Positions 33,721 to 42,934 of a stretch of DNA of 53,170 nucleotides are shown piece after piece. The translations under genes and the position numbers were made by a program. Within the stretch, counting starts at the first letter, position 1; each line of letters starts with the position of its first letter. The notes beneath the pieces are model-generated. The model saw only the letters and a program-made list of their open reading frames with translations. It did not search any database and was not told where the DNA came from. The DNA is from Microcoleus sp. EPA2 (GTDB taxonomy: Bacteria > Cyanobacteriota > Cyanobacteriia > Cyanobacteriales > Microcoleaceae), in assembly GCA_020882975.1 (NCBI GenBank), contig JAHRFD010000005.1, positions 1 through 53,170 of the forward strand. Reading direction: 5' to 3'.

Positions 33721-34929
33721 ATGGATTACAGCCAACTGCTCACCGACAAAACCGACACTATCCTCCAAAACTGGATTGAAGCAGTTAGCCAGGATCGGAA
33801 AATAGAAAGTGCTGACACCTTACCGCGCTCAGCCATCAAAAATCATATTCCTCACCTGCTGGCGGCCATGGCAACAGTGCTTTCTGAATATCAAAACAGC
33901 GAAATAGGAATCATCATCAAAGCCAGTTTAGATCACGGCTTCCTGCGAGCAGAACAAGGCTACGATCCAGCAGAAGTAGCGCGGGAATACCATTTACTTC
34001 GTCAAGTCATATTCTCCCATATCGAAGCAGAATTACTAGCAGGAACCACCACAGAAGTAGTCAGAGCTTTTCGACTCATAGACTCCGTAGTAGACGAAGC
34101 AATTGCCCAGTGTTTTAACAGTTATGTTGCTCAGCGCTTGAACGAACTCCAACAAATCCAAACTCAGTTAACACTCACCAATCAAGAGCTCAATCGCCTC
34201 GTCAGCACCCACCAAGACAATCTTTCCTATTTAGCCCACGAACTCAAAACACCACTCAACTCAATCATCGGTTATTCTGAACTGTTTTTGCGTCAAGGAA
34301 AAAAGCAACCCGAAATCAAAGATACTCTCCCCGGCATCGAACACATAGAGCGAGTATTGCGTAACGGCAGACAACTATTACGCCTAATTAACGATGCCCT
34401 AGAACTTGCCCGTGCCGATGCCGGAAAAATCCAACTTCAATTAAGACCAACTAATGTAAAAGCTCTCATTAATACAGTAGTAGAAATAATGCAGCCCATG
34501 GCTGACGCCAAGGGATTAAAGCTCCTCATCACTAGCGACAGCGCTCCAAAACAAGTAATCGCCGACTCCCAGCGATTGCAACAAATTATCACAAATCTGC
34601 TGAGCAATGCTATTCGCTATACAGAAACTGGTAGCATCAAATTAGATTGTCGTCAAGTCGGAACCGAAAATTGGACGATCGTCATTACAGACACCGGCAT
34701 TGGCATCTCCCCCGCCGATAAAAATCGCATTTTTGAGCCTTTCTTTCAAGCAGGAGAACCTAGCAAACAACAATTTTCACCAGAGAGCACAGGCTTGGGA
34801 TTAGCCATAGTATCGCGACTGGTAAAACTATTGCAAGGCAACATAGAGTTAATATCAGAAATTGGAGTAGGCTCGACATTCACCGTCATTTTACCGCTAG
34901 AAGTTAAAACTTTACAAGAAGTGCTTTAA
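33721..34929 (+). CDS. Histidine kinase with RsbRD-like N-domain
   Basis: A 402-residue soluble kinase. Residues ~1-150 are an all-helical RsbRD-like sensor domain (DYSQLLTDKTDTILQNWIEA, then GYDPAEVAREYHLLRQVIFS). HisKA has YLAHELKTPLNSIIGY with His173. HATPase carries NLLSNAIRYTETG, DTGIGISPADK and STGLGLAI. ATG 33721 was chosen because it begins the recognised domain; the frame opens at GTG 33544, and the extra 59 residues look unconserved. It is divergent from the SLC13-like permease and 50 bp upstream of chlD. Confidence 0.9.
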   Translation: MDYSQLLTDKTDTILQNWIEAVSQDRKIESADTLPRSAIKNHIPHLLAAMATVLSEYQNSEIGIIIKASLDHGFLRAEQGYDPAEVAREYHLLRQVIFSHIEAELLAGTTTEVVRAFRLIDSVVDEAIAQCFNSYVAQRLNELQQIQTQLTLTNQELNRLVSTHQDNLSYLAHELKTPLNSIIGYSELFLRQGKKQPEIKDTLPGIEHIERVLRNGRQLLRLINDALELARADAGKIQLQLRPTNVKALINTVVEIMQPMADAKGLKLLITSDSAPKQVIADSQRLQQIITNLLSNAIRYTETGSIKLDCRQVGTENWTIVITDTGIGISPADKNRIFEPFFQAGEPSKQQFSPESTGLGLAIVSRLVKLLQGNIELISEIGVGSTFTVILPLEVKTLQEVL

Positions 34930-34981
34930 GAGTTAATATATGATAAGTATATCAAAGCATCTTTAACAAAAGATTATTTCC

Positions 34982-37135
34982 ATGTCCGCCCTCTATGCAA
35001 CCCCTACCGTGACAGCCTTTCCCCTAACAGCCGTTGTCGGCCAAGAAGCAATTAAATTAGCCCTGCTTTTAGCAGCAGTCGATCCCGGACTGGGAGGAGT
35101 TGCGATCGCAGGTCGTCGCGGTACAGCAAAATCAGTAATGGCCCGTGCCTTGCATTCTCTCCTACCCCCCATAGAAATTGTCAAAGACTCTTTCTGCAAC
35201 GCCTCTCCAGAAGAACCCTTTGTAGAAGAGCTATCGGGCTTGTCATCAGAAAATCACGGGCAAGATATCTTAACAGAAAATCATCAGCAAGAGACCCTGA
35301 CCACAAATACTAATCTCAACACCGCAATTATTCCCACACCCTTCATCCAAATTCCCTTGGGTGTCACCGAAGATAGACTCTTAGGTTCAGTCGATGTCGA
35401 ACAATCAGTAAAATTCGGCGAAACAGTATTTCAACCAGGACTGCTAGCCCAAGCAAATCGAGGCGTACTTTATGTAGACGAAATCAACCTTCTAGACGAC
35501 AACATTTCCAACCAATTACTCACAGTATTAACAGAAGGCAGAAATCAAATAGAACGAGAAGGCATCAGCTTTCAACATCCATGCAAACCCCTATTTATTG
35601 CCACCTATAACCCCGAAGAAGGCCCACTCCGAGAACATTTACTAGACAGAATCGCCATCGCCCTTTCCGCCGACGCCGTACTCCAATTAGAAGAAAGAGT
35701 CCAAGCCGTAGACCAAGCCCTATCCTACTCCAGCTCACCCCAACAATTTCTCAACCAATATGCAGAAGACACCGACAACCTCAAAACCCAAATCATCCTA
35801 GCCAGAGAATGGCTCAAAGATGTCACCATCAAACGCGAACAAATTAGCTACCTAGTAGAAGAAGCCATCCGCGGCGCAGTACAAGGACACCGCGCCGAAA
35901 TATTCGCAGTCAGAGTCGCCAAAGCAGCAGCAGCCATCGAAGGACGCACCGAAGTTAACGCCGAAGATTTGCGTCGCGCCGTCGAATTAGTCATCGTCCC
36001 CCGCGCCACCGTCATCCAAACTCCCCCAGACGAAAACAATCCTCCTCCTCCCCCTCCCCCGCCGCCACCACCCCAAAACGAACAAGAACAAGAACAGGAA
36101 GAGGAAGAAGACGAAGAAGACAAACCAGAAGAACCCCCCGAAGAACAAGAAGAAACCAACATTCCCGAAGAATTTCTATTCGACCCCGAAGGAGTTATTC
36201 TCGACCCCAGCGTCCTTTTCTTCGCCCAAAATGCCAGCCGCCAAGGCAAATCGGGAAGCCGTAGCGTCATTTTTTCCGAAGATAGAGGCCGTTACATCAA
36301 GCCAGTCTTACCCAAAGGCCCCGTCCGTCGCATCGCCGTTGACGCCACCCTCAGAGCCGCCGCACCCTATCAAAAAGCCCGCCGCGACAGGAATGCTAAC
36401 CCCCCCCAACTCAGGGCGGGCACAGGGGCACCGCCCCTACAATCGGGGGGGAAGCAGCCAAATCATGACGAAGGGAAGCGTCGTGTATTTGTCGAACAGG
36501 GAGATATTCGGGCGAAGCGACTGGCTAGAAAAGCTGGGGCTCTAGTGATATTTGTTGTTGATGCTTCCGGCTCCATGGCTCTCAATCGGATGCAGTCGGC
36601 CAAAGGTGCTGTCATGCAGCTACTCACAGAAGCTTATCAAAGCCGCGACCAAGTTGCTCTCATTCCCTTTCGCGGAGAACAAGCAGAAGTGCTGTTACCG
36701 CCTACGCGCTCGATAGCTTTAGCCCGCAAGCGTTTGGAAAGGTTGCCCTGTGGTGGCGGTTCCCCCCTAGCCCACGGTTTGACCCAAGCCGTGCGGGTGG
36801 GAGTCAACGCGCGGCAATCGGGAGATATCGGTCAAGTTGCGATTGTCGCCATTACCGACGGGCGCGGGAATATTCCTCTGGCTCGTTCTTTGGGTGAACC
36901 GATTTTAGATGGAGAAAAGCCAGATATTAAGGGTGAATTGTTGGAAATTGCTGCTAAAATTCGCGGGCTAGGGATGCAGTTGCTGGTGATAGATACCGAA
37001 AGCAAGTTTATTTCTACTGGTTTTGCTAAGGAATTAGCCAAGACGTCAGGCGGGAAATACTATCATTTGCCCAAAGCTACCGAACAGGCGATCGCAGCCA
37101 TGACTAAAAACGCTCTCCGCGACGCGATCGGCTAA
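34982..37135 (+). CDS. chlD: Magnesium chelatase subunit D
   Basis: A 717-residue ChlD. The N-terminal AAA+ domain has [34 protein letters not shown] and [18 protein letters not shown] Pro-run and an acidic linker ([20 protein letters not shown], about 350-395) lead to an integrin-I/vWA domain with the MIDAS motif DASGSM (Asp527). With ChlI and ChlH it inserts Mg2+ into protoporphyrin IX. The protein is some 40 residues longer than usual; part of that is an in-frame GC-rich palindromic insert at about residues 471-493, just before the conserved [20 protein letters not shown]. The hairpin after the stop is shared with the convergent PEP-CTERM gene. Confidence 0.97.
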   Translation: MSALYATPTVTAFPLTAVVGQEAIKLALLLAAVDPGLGGVAIAGRRGTAKSVMARALHSLLPPIEIVKDSFCNASPEEPFVEELSGLSSENHGQDILTENHQQETLTTNTNLNTAIIPTPFIQIPLGVTEDRLLGSVDVEQSVKFGETVFQPGLLAQANRGVLYVDEINLLDDNISNQLLTVLTEGRNQIEREGISFQHPCKPLFIATYNPEEGPLREHLLDRIAIALSADAVLQLEERVQAVDQALSYSSSPQQFLNQYAEDTDNLKTQIILAREWLKDVTIKREQISYLVEEAIRGAVQGHRAEIFAVRVAKAAAAIEGRTEVNAEDLRRAVELVIVPRATVIQTPPDENNPPPPPPPPPPPQNEQEQEQEEEEDEEDKPEEPPEEQEETNIPEEFLFDPEGVILDPSVLFFAQNASRQGKSGSRSVIFSEDRGRYIKPVLPKGPVRRIAVDATLRAAAPYQKARRDRNANPPQLRAGTGAPPLQSGGKQPNHDEGKRRVFVEQGDIRAKRLARKAGALVIFVVDASGSMALNRMQSAKGAVMQLLTEAYQSRDQVALIPFRGEQAEVLLPPTRSIALARKRLERLPCGGGSPLAHGLTQAVRVGVNARQSGDIGQVAIVAITDGRGNIPLARSLGEPILDGEKPDIKGELLEIAAKIRGLGMQLLVIDTESKFISTGFAKELAKTSGGKYYHLPKATEQAIAAMTKNALRDAIG
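36391..36461. repeat. GC-rich palindromic element inside chlD
   Basis: Outer CCCCCCCC and GGGGGGG arms and an inner AGGGGC-ACC-GCCCCT hairpin, with the GGGCGGGCACAGGGGCACCG phrase typical of intergenic repeats in this group. It is read in frame as [20 protein letters not shown]. Confidence 0.8.
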
Positions 37136-37143
37136 AATAAGTA

Positions 37144-37175
37144 GAGCCGCAGCTATCAGTATTTATCTGCGGTTC
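37144..37175. terminator. Terminator between chlD and the PEP-CTERM gene
   Basis: Nine-bp stem GAGCCGCAG / CTGCGGTTC (one G-U pair) with a 14-nt loop, nine bases after the chlD stop, followed by an AT-rich stretch. Confidence 0.65.
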
Positions 37176-37181
37176 CAAACT

Positions 37182-37481
37182 CTAATTTTTACATCGGCGC
37201 CGACTACGAGTCACCACCAGAGAACCCACCACTAAACCCAGCCCACCTAGCATCGAAGGCTCAGGAATTTTCACCGGCAGAGGCACCGGGCTGGCTATTC
37301 CCCCAGGCGGGTTCGAGCAACTTCTACAGGGGGTTGATTGAACAACCTGAGCCAACAGCAAATTTTGAGGTTCTGCTGGGACGCGGGCCACCCCTGATTG
37401 ACCTCCGCAGACAACAGTTGCTAAAGCTAATACAATTCCAGCCGTAGGCTTGAAAAAAAATTTCGGAAAAAAAGTAGGCAT
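37182..37481 (-). CDS. Small exported PEP-CTERM protein
   Basis: A 99-residue protein with an N-terminal signal sequence (FKPTAGIVLALATVVCGGQS) and a C-terminal PEP-CTERM sorting signal: IPEPSMLGGLGLVVGSLVV, then basic RSRRR. The central part has a CRSC motif and is Pro-rich. PEP-CTERM proteins are cleaved by exosortase (Crt in cyanobacteria) and often go to the outer surface or biofilm matrix. No exosortase gene is in the window. The stop is 44 bp from the end of the convergent chlD. Confidence 0.85.
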   Translation of the reverse strand: MPTFFPKFFFKPTAGIVLALATVVCGGQSGVARVPAEPQNLLLAQVVQSTPCRSCSNPPGGIASPVPLPVKIPEPSMLGGLGLVVGSLVVTRSRRRCKN

Positions 37482-37865
37482 TACACATTACCTGTTTGGT
37501 ATTTCATTGTTAGATTTAGATATTTTCACGATTAATTTTTTGCATACCCTGTCTACACCTTTGAACATTCAAATCGAAGCGTATTAAAATTTGAGGGTTG
37601 AGGTCTTGGGTAAGTTAGGTTTCCCACCCTAGGAGCAAATTTTACACTTCAACTTGGCTGGTGGTGTGAGACAGTCTCGCTCCCAAGGTGAGAGGGATAA
37701 AGAATATACTCATATTTTACAAATAATAAACCATCGCTCCCATCTCGTACATAATATGCTCCTAGTCTTTATCAAATCTTTAAACTTTGAGAGATTTTGC
37801 AAACTCATTGTTACAAATGTCAAAATAATAGATAGCCATTTTGTACTGAAATCAGGTCAAACCTC
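37482..37865. other. Divergent spacer, no gene seen
   Basis: About 385 bp between the PEP-CTERM gene and the Bax-inhibitor-like gene. A 71-codon frame (37654-37869) crosses it but has no conserved look. No RNA gene or firm promoter is seen. Confidence 0.5.
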
Positions 37866-38594
37866 GTGAGCAACACCAGCAATTTCCGCGAAGCCCTGCG
37901 CGAGGCCAAAAACCACGCGCTGGTAGGCCCTAACGTCATCGCCAACGCCCTCCCCTTTGTCGGCGGTGGCCTCGTCTTAACCGCCATCGGCACCTATGGC
38001 GGCCTGGGAGTCATCCACAACTATCCCGGAATCTTCTTTCCCACATTCATCGCTGCGATCGTCCTAGAATTAATTCTATTCTTCGTCGCTCGTGGGGCCG
38101 CCGAACAAGGCAACAAAAACACGGCCTTGCCCCTCCTAGCTACCTACAGCCTGCTTTCCGGCTACACCCTCAGCGGATTGGTATTTACAGCCCTCAGAAC
38201 CCAAGGCGTCGGCATCGCCGGTATCGGTTTTGCAGCCCTAGGTTGCGGCATTACCTTCATCGCCGCCCGCCAAATCGGTTCCAACTTGTCCGAAACAGAT
38301 GGCATGGCCCTCACCAAAACTATCAGTTTGGGCGTCATTGCTTTGTTAGTTGTGGTTGGCGTTCAATTTCTGCTATCTCTATTCGGTATCTACACCCCAA
38401 CTTGGCTGGAAATTGGCATTTCCGGCATCGGTGTATTTCTGTTCGCCGGCGCTGCAATTGTAGACTTTTACATTCTGCCCCGCAGCTACCGCGATGACCA
38501 GTATTTGCCCGCTGCTTTGTCGATGTATCTTACTTACATCAACTTGTTTATTTTTATTCTGCGACTGCTGATTGCCATTAACAGCCGGGATTAA
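37866..38594 (+). CDS. Bax inhibitor-1-like seven-helix membrane protein
   Basis: A 242-residue polytopic membrane protein with about seven helices. The pattern is that of the BI-1/YccA/TMBIM family: an N-terminal soluble stretch, GLVFTALRTQGVGIAGIGFA, a C-terminal VDFYILPRSYRDDQYLPAAL and YLTYINLFIFILRLL. It starts at GTG 37866. Bacterial members are pH-sensitive calcium leak channels or protease modulators; the role here is inferred from the family only. A strong terminator follows. Confidence 0.8.
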   Translation: MSNTSNFREALREAKNHALVGPNVIANALPFVGGGLVLTAIGTYGGLGVIHNYPGIFFPTFIAAIVLELILFFVARGAAEQGNKNTALPLLATYSLLSGYTLSGLVFTALRTQGVGIAGIGFAALGCGITFIAARQIGSNLSETDGMALTKTISLGVIALLVVVGVQFLLSLFGIYTPTWLEIGISGIGVFLFAGAAIVDFYILPRSYRDDQYLPAALSMYLTYINLFIFILRLLIAINSRD

Positions 38595-38609
38595 TTGAAA
38601 CCGTACCTT

Positions 38610-38646
38610 AAAAACCGCGGCTTGATTTTTACAAGCCGCGGTTTTT
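38610..38646 (+). terminator. Rho-independent terminator
   Basis: Perfect 15-bp stem AAAAACCGCGGCTTG / CAAGCCGCGGTTTTT with a 7-nt loop; the T-run is in the 3' arm. It lies 16 bp after the Bax-inhibitor-like gene. Confidence 0.9.
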
Positions 38647-38728
38647 AATGTTTATTAAGCTGGGGAACTAAGATAGAGAGCGTCGCGTCTGTTTTCAGAA
38701 TTAATAAAAAATCAATCGGGAAAAAGTC

Positions 38729-40312
38729 ATGTACTTAAAGTATGAAGATATCAGAAGAGTCAGCGTAGAGATTACCTCCCGATGCAATGCAGCTTGTCCG
38801 CAATGTCCCCGCACTGACAACCCGATTTTACCGATGGCAGAATTAAAGATGGAGGATATTGAGAGAATTTTCCCCAAAGAGTTTTGCTCTCAGTTGGATT
38901 TGGTATATATGTGCGGCAATTACGGCGATGCTATGACTAGCAATACTACCATTGGGGCGATCGAATATTGGCACCGCATGGGCGTTCCTCAAATCGGGCT
39001 TTATACTAACGGTAGCGGACGTAATCCCCAATGGTGGCAAGCCCTGGCAAAGGCGATGACGGGAGTAAACGACAGCGTAACTTTTAGTATCGATGGCTTG
39101 GCAGATACTAACAGCATTTACCGCAAAAATACTAACTGGGATAAGATAATGCAGTCGGTTAATGCCTTTATTCAAGCTGGTGGCAAAGCTGTCTGGCATT
39201 ACTTGATTTTTGAGCACAACCAACATCAAGTAGAATCGGCTCGCGCTTTAGCTGAAGAATTAGGGTTTGCCGAGTTTGTACCGAAAGCTACCTCTCGTTT
39301 TGTGGCGAAAGAACTTTATGAAAAAGATTCTGCAATTCCACAAAATCGGCCGGTAGAAAACTCTCAAGTAGATGCTAATAATTTTCACCCAAATCCACCA
39401 GCAACAACTAAGGTGTCAGCCCCTCAAAATCAAGCACAGACGGCTGTTGAGTTGCACCAACAAGCGGAGGACTGTTTGAGACAAGGACAGCTCTCAGAGG
39501 CGATCGCCGCCAGCCAACAAGCCCTAAAAATTCAACCCAATTTTGCAGCAGCCTACAAAACTTTAGGCAATGCTGTTCAAGGTTTGGGACGGATGCAAGC
39601 AGCAGCAGACTGTTATTCTAAAGCTCTGCAAATTCAGCCTAATTTTCCAGAAGTTTATGCTAATGTTGGCAGTCTTTATGCTCAACAGCAACAGTGGCAG
39701 CCAGCTAGTGCTTATTACCAAAAGGCGATCGAGCTTAAACCCAATTTTGCCGGAGCTTATCGCAATTTAGCTAAAGTTTTGACGCAGTTGGGACAACCAG
39801 AAAAAGCAAATTATGCTTGGTATCAAGCTATAGCGATCGAAACCTCTCAAGCATCCGAACCAATTCAGCCTGTGCCTTCAAAGCCAGCCAGCGAAGAACT
39901 TCAACCCCCATCCCTAGAACAATATCAAAATCCACAGGGGGCCGAATTTCTGAAAGTTGTAGAAAGCTACGGTGGCTTAAACAATTACTACCGCAATGTA
40001 GAAATTAGCTGCCAAACTCAAGCCAGTAAAGATATTTTCATCAGCTTTGAAGCGGAACTCTGGCCTTGCTGTTGGGTCAGCCATACTAAATACGCTGTAT
40101 ATAACCACACTTACAGGCCGCAGATGTTGGCTTTACTTGAAAAGTACGGAGAGGGTTTTAATTCTCTCAGAACTCAATCTGTGAAAGATGCGCTGGAAAG
40201 TGATTGGTTTCGCCAAGATCTCACAGCGAGTTTTTCCTGTTCTAAAAGGTTGGATGTCTGCGCTCATGAATGCGGTAAAACTTTTAATTCCACAGGTTCG
40301 CAGTATATTTAA
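38729..40312 (+). CDS. Radical SAM enzyme with nested TPR domain
   Basis: A 527-residue protein. The radical SAM cluster motif CxxxCxxC is in SRCNAACPQCPRTD (Cys19, Cys23, Cys26), followed by barrel motifs (CGNYGDAM, LYTNGSGR, FSIDGLADTNSIYR). Residues ~237-372 form four TPR units (AAYKTLGNAVQGLGRMQAAA, VYANVGSLYAQQQQWQPASA). The last ~110 residues return to a Cys-rich region (ELWPCCWVSH, SCSKRLDVCAHECGKTF) resembling a SPASM-type auxiliary-cluster site. The TPR block therefore sits inside the enzyme, between core and cluster domain. The substrate is unknown; a protein substrate or partner is inferred. Confidence 0.85.
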   Translation: MYLKYEDIRRVSVEITSRCNAACPQCPRTDNPILPMAELKMEDIERIFPKEFCSQLDLVYMCGNYGDAMTSNTTIGAIEYWHRMGVPQIGLYTNGSGRNPQWWQALAKAMTGVNDSVTFSIDGLADTNSIYRKNTNWDKIMQSVNAFIQAGGKAVWHYLIFEHNQHQVESARALAEELGFAEFVPKATSRFVAKELYEKDSAIPQNRPVENSQVDANNFHPNPPATTKVSAPQNQAQTAVELHQQAEDCLRQGQLSEAIAASQQALKIQPNFAAAYKTLGNAVQGLGRMQAAADCYSKALQIQPNFPEVYANVGSLYAQQQQWQPASAYYQKAIELKPNFAGAYRNLAKVLTQLGQPEKANYAWYQAIAIETSQASEPIQPVPSKPASEELQPPSLEQYQNPQGAEFLKVVESYGGLNNYYRNVEISCQTQASKDIFISFEAELWPCCWVSHTKYAVYNHTYRPQMLALLEKYGEGFNSLRTQSVKDALESDWFRQDLTASFSCSKRLDVCAHECGKTFNSTGSQYI

Positions 40313-40491
40313 GAAGTGATTAGTCATTAGTTATTAGTGATTAGTCATTAGTTATCAGTCATCAGGAAGAATGCGGTGAAGCGATCGCATTTCAGGTTAT
40401 ACCATTTCTCTAAAATCGTGCAACAATCTTTGACCCCCCCTTATAAAGGGGAGGGAAAAGACTACTGTTGCATTCTTTTTTAAAATTGGTA
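40313..40491. repeat. TCATTAG repeats and a CCCCCTT...AAGGGG palindrome
   Basis: Short GTGATTAGTCATTAGTTATT repeats at 40317-40362 and a CCCCCCTTATAAAGGGGAGG inverted repeat at about 40434-40454. No gene is seen. Confidence 0.7.
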
Positions 40492-41217
40492 TTACGATTC
40501 AGGCAGGTTATCGGGATCGATACCTTGCGATCGCAAATACTCAGCTAGCCGATCGGCTCGCTCTCGTTCAACCCTCAACTGCTGCCGCATCTCCCCAGCC
40601 ACTGCATCCGGCAGGGGATAGATATTTCCAGATTCGTCGTACCACATCAGAACTTCTTGCTGGATACCCCCAATAAGTTGCCCAGAGCGTCCCATACCCA
40701 GTCCCACTTCTGGCATCCAATAGGGCTCGCCAATCTGCTGCCGGTATTGCCCGTCCATCAGCTTGTAGGCTTCAAACGGTTGATGCCGATCGCGCCGCCA
40801 AAATTCCGGGTTGTAAATAATGTAGTACAAAACTCCTAACCCGGCATAAATCGACATTTTCTCGTCGTATTCCCCGCCGGGTTTGTGAGAGACCATTTCC
40901 AATGCTACGATCGGCACAACCTCGTTTTCTTCCCACACAGCATAGCTGCGGCGAGATTTGCCCCCTTTTCTGCGCTCCACCCCCAAACTGAGAAACCCGT
41001 CGGGCACTACAGGCACTTTGGGACTGATTCCCGTCGTATGATACACCGCCATATCCACCCCAAAGTACCAATCCATGCGATCGAACCAAATACCTGTCAG
41101 CACAAACAACAATAGGTTGGGTAGCAGATTCTGGTCTTCGTTATCCACAGGCGTATCGTCGGAACAGGGCAGGTCTTCGGTGGAGGGCAAGCTTGATTTG
41201 AGTTCTGGGGAAATCAT
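40492..41217 (-). CDS. Uma2 family (PD-(D/E)XK nuclease-fold) protein
   Basis: A 241-residue protein of the Uma2/DUF820 group, very abundant in cyanobacteria. The nuclease-like core shows VPDGFLSLGVERR and IVALEMVSHK, the expected acidic residue pair, and YAGLGVLYYIIYNPEFWRRD. The C-terminus is Arg/Glu-rich (LRVERERADRLAEYLRSQG). ATG 41217 was chosen over TTG 41238. The function is unknown for the family; nuclease activity is assumed from the fold. Confidence 0.88.
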   Translation of the reverse strand: MISPELKSSLPSTEDLPCSDDTPVDNEDQNLLPNLLLFVLTGIWFDRMDWYFGVDMAVYHTTGISPKVPVVPDGFLSLGVERRKGGKSRRSYAVWEENEVVPIVALEMVSHKPGGEYDEKMSIYAGLGVLYYIIYNPEFWRRDRHQPFEAYKLMDGQYRQQIGEPYWMPEVGLGMGRSGQLIGGIQQEVLMWYDESGNIYPLPDAVAGEMRQQLRVERERADRLAEYLRSQGIDPDNLPES

Positions 41218-41464
41218 GGCAGTTAACTTCGATCGCAATCGTTAACCTGATTTTAGATTCTAGCAACTTTTTGGGAATTTTTAATTCAACGGGGTTTGCA
41301 GTATATCTAATCAGGAAGTTCGGCAACGGATTTGCTCAAGGGATTTAATGGATGGAATTCTCAAGGGAACCCCCGACTCAATTAGTCGATCGTCAAACAA
41401 ATTATTCAAATATCCCCATTTCAGTTATAATAAACAAGACACTTCAAAACCACGAGGACTAATA

Positions 41465-42578
41465 GTGGAAATTCTAGATATCAAACACAACATCGAAACA
41501 TTGTCCGATCGCCTGGGTAAAACCCAGGACTATCTTTGACATCCCCGCACTATCCGCAAAAATCCAAGATTTAGAGCAAATAGCCGCTCAACCAGCATTC
41601 TGGGACGACCAAAATCAAGCCCAAGAAACTCTCCAAGAACTTAACGACCTCAAATCTCACTTAGAGCAATATCACGGTTGGCAAACTAGCTTGGAAGACG
41701 CTAGAGCAGTTTTAGAATTGCTAGAGTTAGAAGCTGATGAATCCCTATTCCAAGAAGCCACATCCAGTCTTTTTCAGTTAAGCCACGAACTCGATTCCTG
41801 GGAACTGCAACAGTTACTATCGGGGCCCTACGACCAAAGCGGCGCTGTTTTGACAATTAACGCTGGCGCCGGCGGTACCGATGCTCAAGATTGGGCCGAA
41901 ATGCTGATGCGGATGTACACGCGCTGGGGAGAAAGTCAAGGTTACAAAGTACATTTAACCGAAATTTCTGAAGGAGAAGAAGCAGGCATAAAATCTGCAA
42001 CTTTGGAAATTGCCGGCCGCTACGCTTACGGTTATTTGCGATCGGAAAAAGGCACTCACAGGTTGGTCAGAATTTCGCCTTTCAATGCTAACGACAAGCG
42101 TCAAACCAGTTTTGCCGGTGTCGAAGTGATGCCAATACTCGATCGCTCAGTACAATTAGACATCCCCGAAAAAGACCTGGAAATCACCACTTCCCGCGCA
42201 GGTGGCAAGGGCGGGCAAAATGTTAACAAGGTAGAAACGGCCGTGCGTATTGTTCACCTTCCCACCGGTTTAGCCGTGCGCTGTACCGAAGAACGCAGTC
42301 AGTTGCAAAATAAGGAAAAAGCCCTCGCCTTGCTTAAATCCAGGCTGTTGGTGATTGCGAAGGAACAGCGGGCCTCGGAAATTGCCGAAATTCGGGGCGA
42401 CATCGTGGAGGCGGCTTGGGGCCAGCAAATTCGCAACTATGTTTTTCACCCCTATCAAATGGTCAAGGATGTGCGGACTGGCGTGGAAACAACTGCGATC
42501 CAAGATGTGATGAACGGTGAATTAGACCCATTTATTCAAGCTTACCTCCGCCAGGAAAATCAGTTGGTCGAAAATTAA
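41465..42578 (+). CDS. prfB: Peptide chain release factor 2, programmed +1 frameshift
   Basis: It starts at GTG 41465 with GAGGA eight nt upstream. The zero frame reads 24 codons to TAT-CTT-TGA, where TGA (41537-41539) is the in-frame stop. A +1 slip on CTT continues at GAC 41538 and stays open to 42578, giving about 370 residues. RF2 features are SPFNAND, the GGQ motif ([16 protein letters not shown]) and the C-terminal core. RF2 reads UGA and UAA stops. The slip site is the classic autoregulatory one, so synthesis rises when RF2 is scarce. A perfect hairpin precedes it. The frame break is biological, not an error. Confidence 0.97.
41512..41540 (+). promoter_or_regulatory. prfB recoding site with upstream hairpin
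   Basis: CTT-TGA-C at 41534-41540 is the slippery stop. AGGA (41526-41529) is the internal Shine-Dalgarno-like stimulator. A 7-bp perfect hairpin, CCTGGGT-AAA-ACCCAGG (41512-41528), covers most of that stimulator. Confidence 0.85.
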
Positions 42579-42655
42579 CCCGCCGAATCAATTCGGGCCT
42601 ACACAACCAAAGTCCGCCTCCGCAGACTAAAGAGTGGTAATAGCAACATATTTGG

Positions 42656-42661
42656 TATAAT
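42656..42661 (+). promoter_or_regulatory. Possible -10 of rpsU
   Basis: TATAAT preceded by TTTGG, about 77 bp before the rpsU start. No good -35 hexamer is seen at the right distance. Confidence 0.4.
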
Positions 42662-42737
42662 GTTGGGGTTTTGGGCGATCGCGCGGCGAAAACCTTGATA
42701 TGATAAAAATCGATCTCACAAACACTAAGGAGAAAGA

Positions 42738-42932
42738 ATGACCCAAGTTGTAATCGGCGAAAACGAAGGGATTGAGTCAGCCCTACGACGGTTCAAGCGA
42801 CAAGTTTCCAAAGCGGGAATTTTCCCTGACATGAGAAAGCACCGCCACTTTGAAACCCCCTTGGAAAAGCAAAAGCGCAAAGCGATTGCTAGAAGAACAA
42901 AAAGACGCTTCCACCGCAACAACAAGCCCTAG
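42738..42932 (+). CDS. rpsU: Ribosomal protein S21
   Basis: A 64-residue basic protein: [20 protein letters not shown] at the N-terminus and [20 protein letters not shown] at the C-terminus, the S21 pattern. AAGGAG lies five bases before the ATG. It is part of the 30S subunit and helps mRNA selection. Its stop is two bases from the end of the convergent amidase gene. Confidence 0.96.
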   Translation: MTQVVIGENEGIESALRRFKRQVSKAGIFPDMRKHRHFETPLEKQKRKAIARRTKRRFHRNNKP

Positions 42933-42934
42933 AA

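Noticed and set aside
35848..36270. 140-codon minus-strand frame opposite chlD
   Set aside because: It is a shadow of the Pro/Glu-rich linker of chlD, with Ser and Gly runs.
37654..37869. 71-codon frame before the Bax-inhibitor-like gene
   Set aside because: No ribosome site, no conserved look, and unusual residue composition.
41465..41539. prfB as a pseudogene because of an in-frame TGA
   Set aside because: The CTT-TGA-C context and the open +1 frame are the conserved programmed frameshift of RF2.
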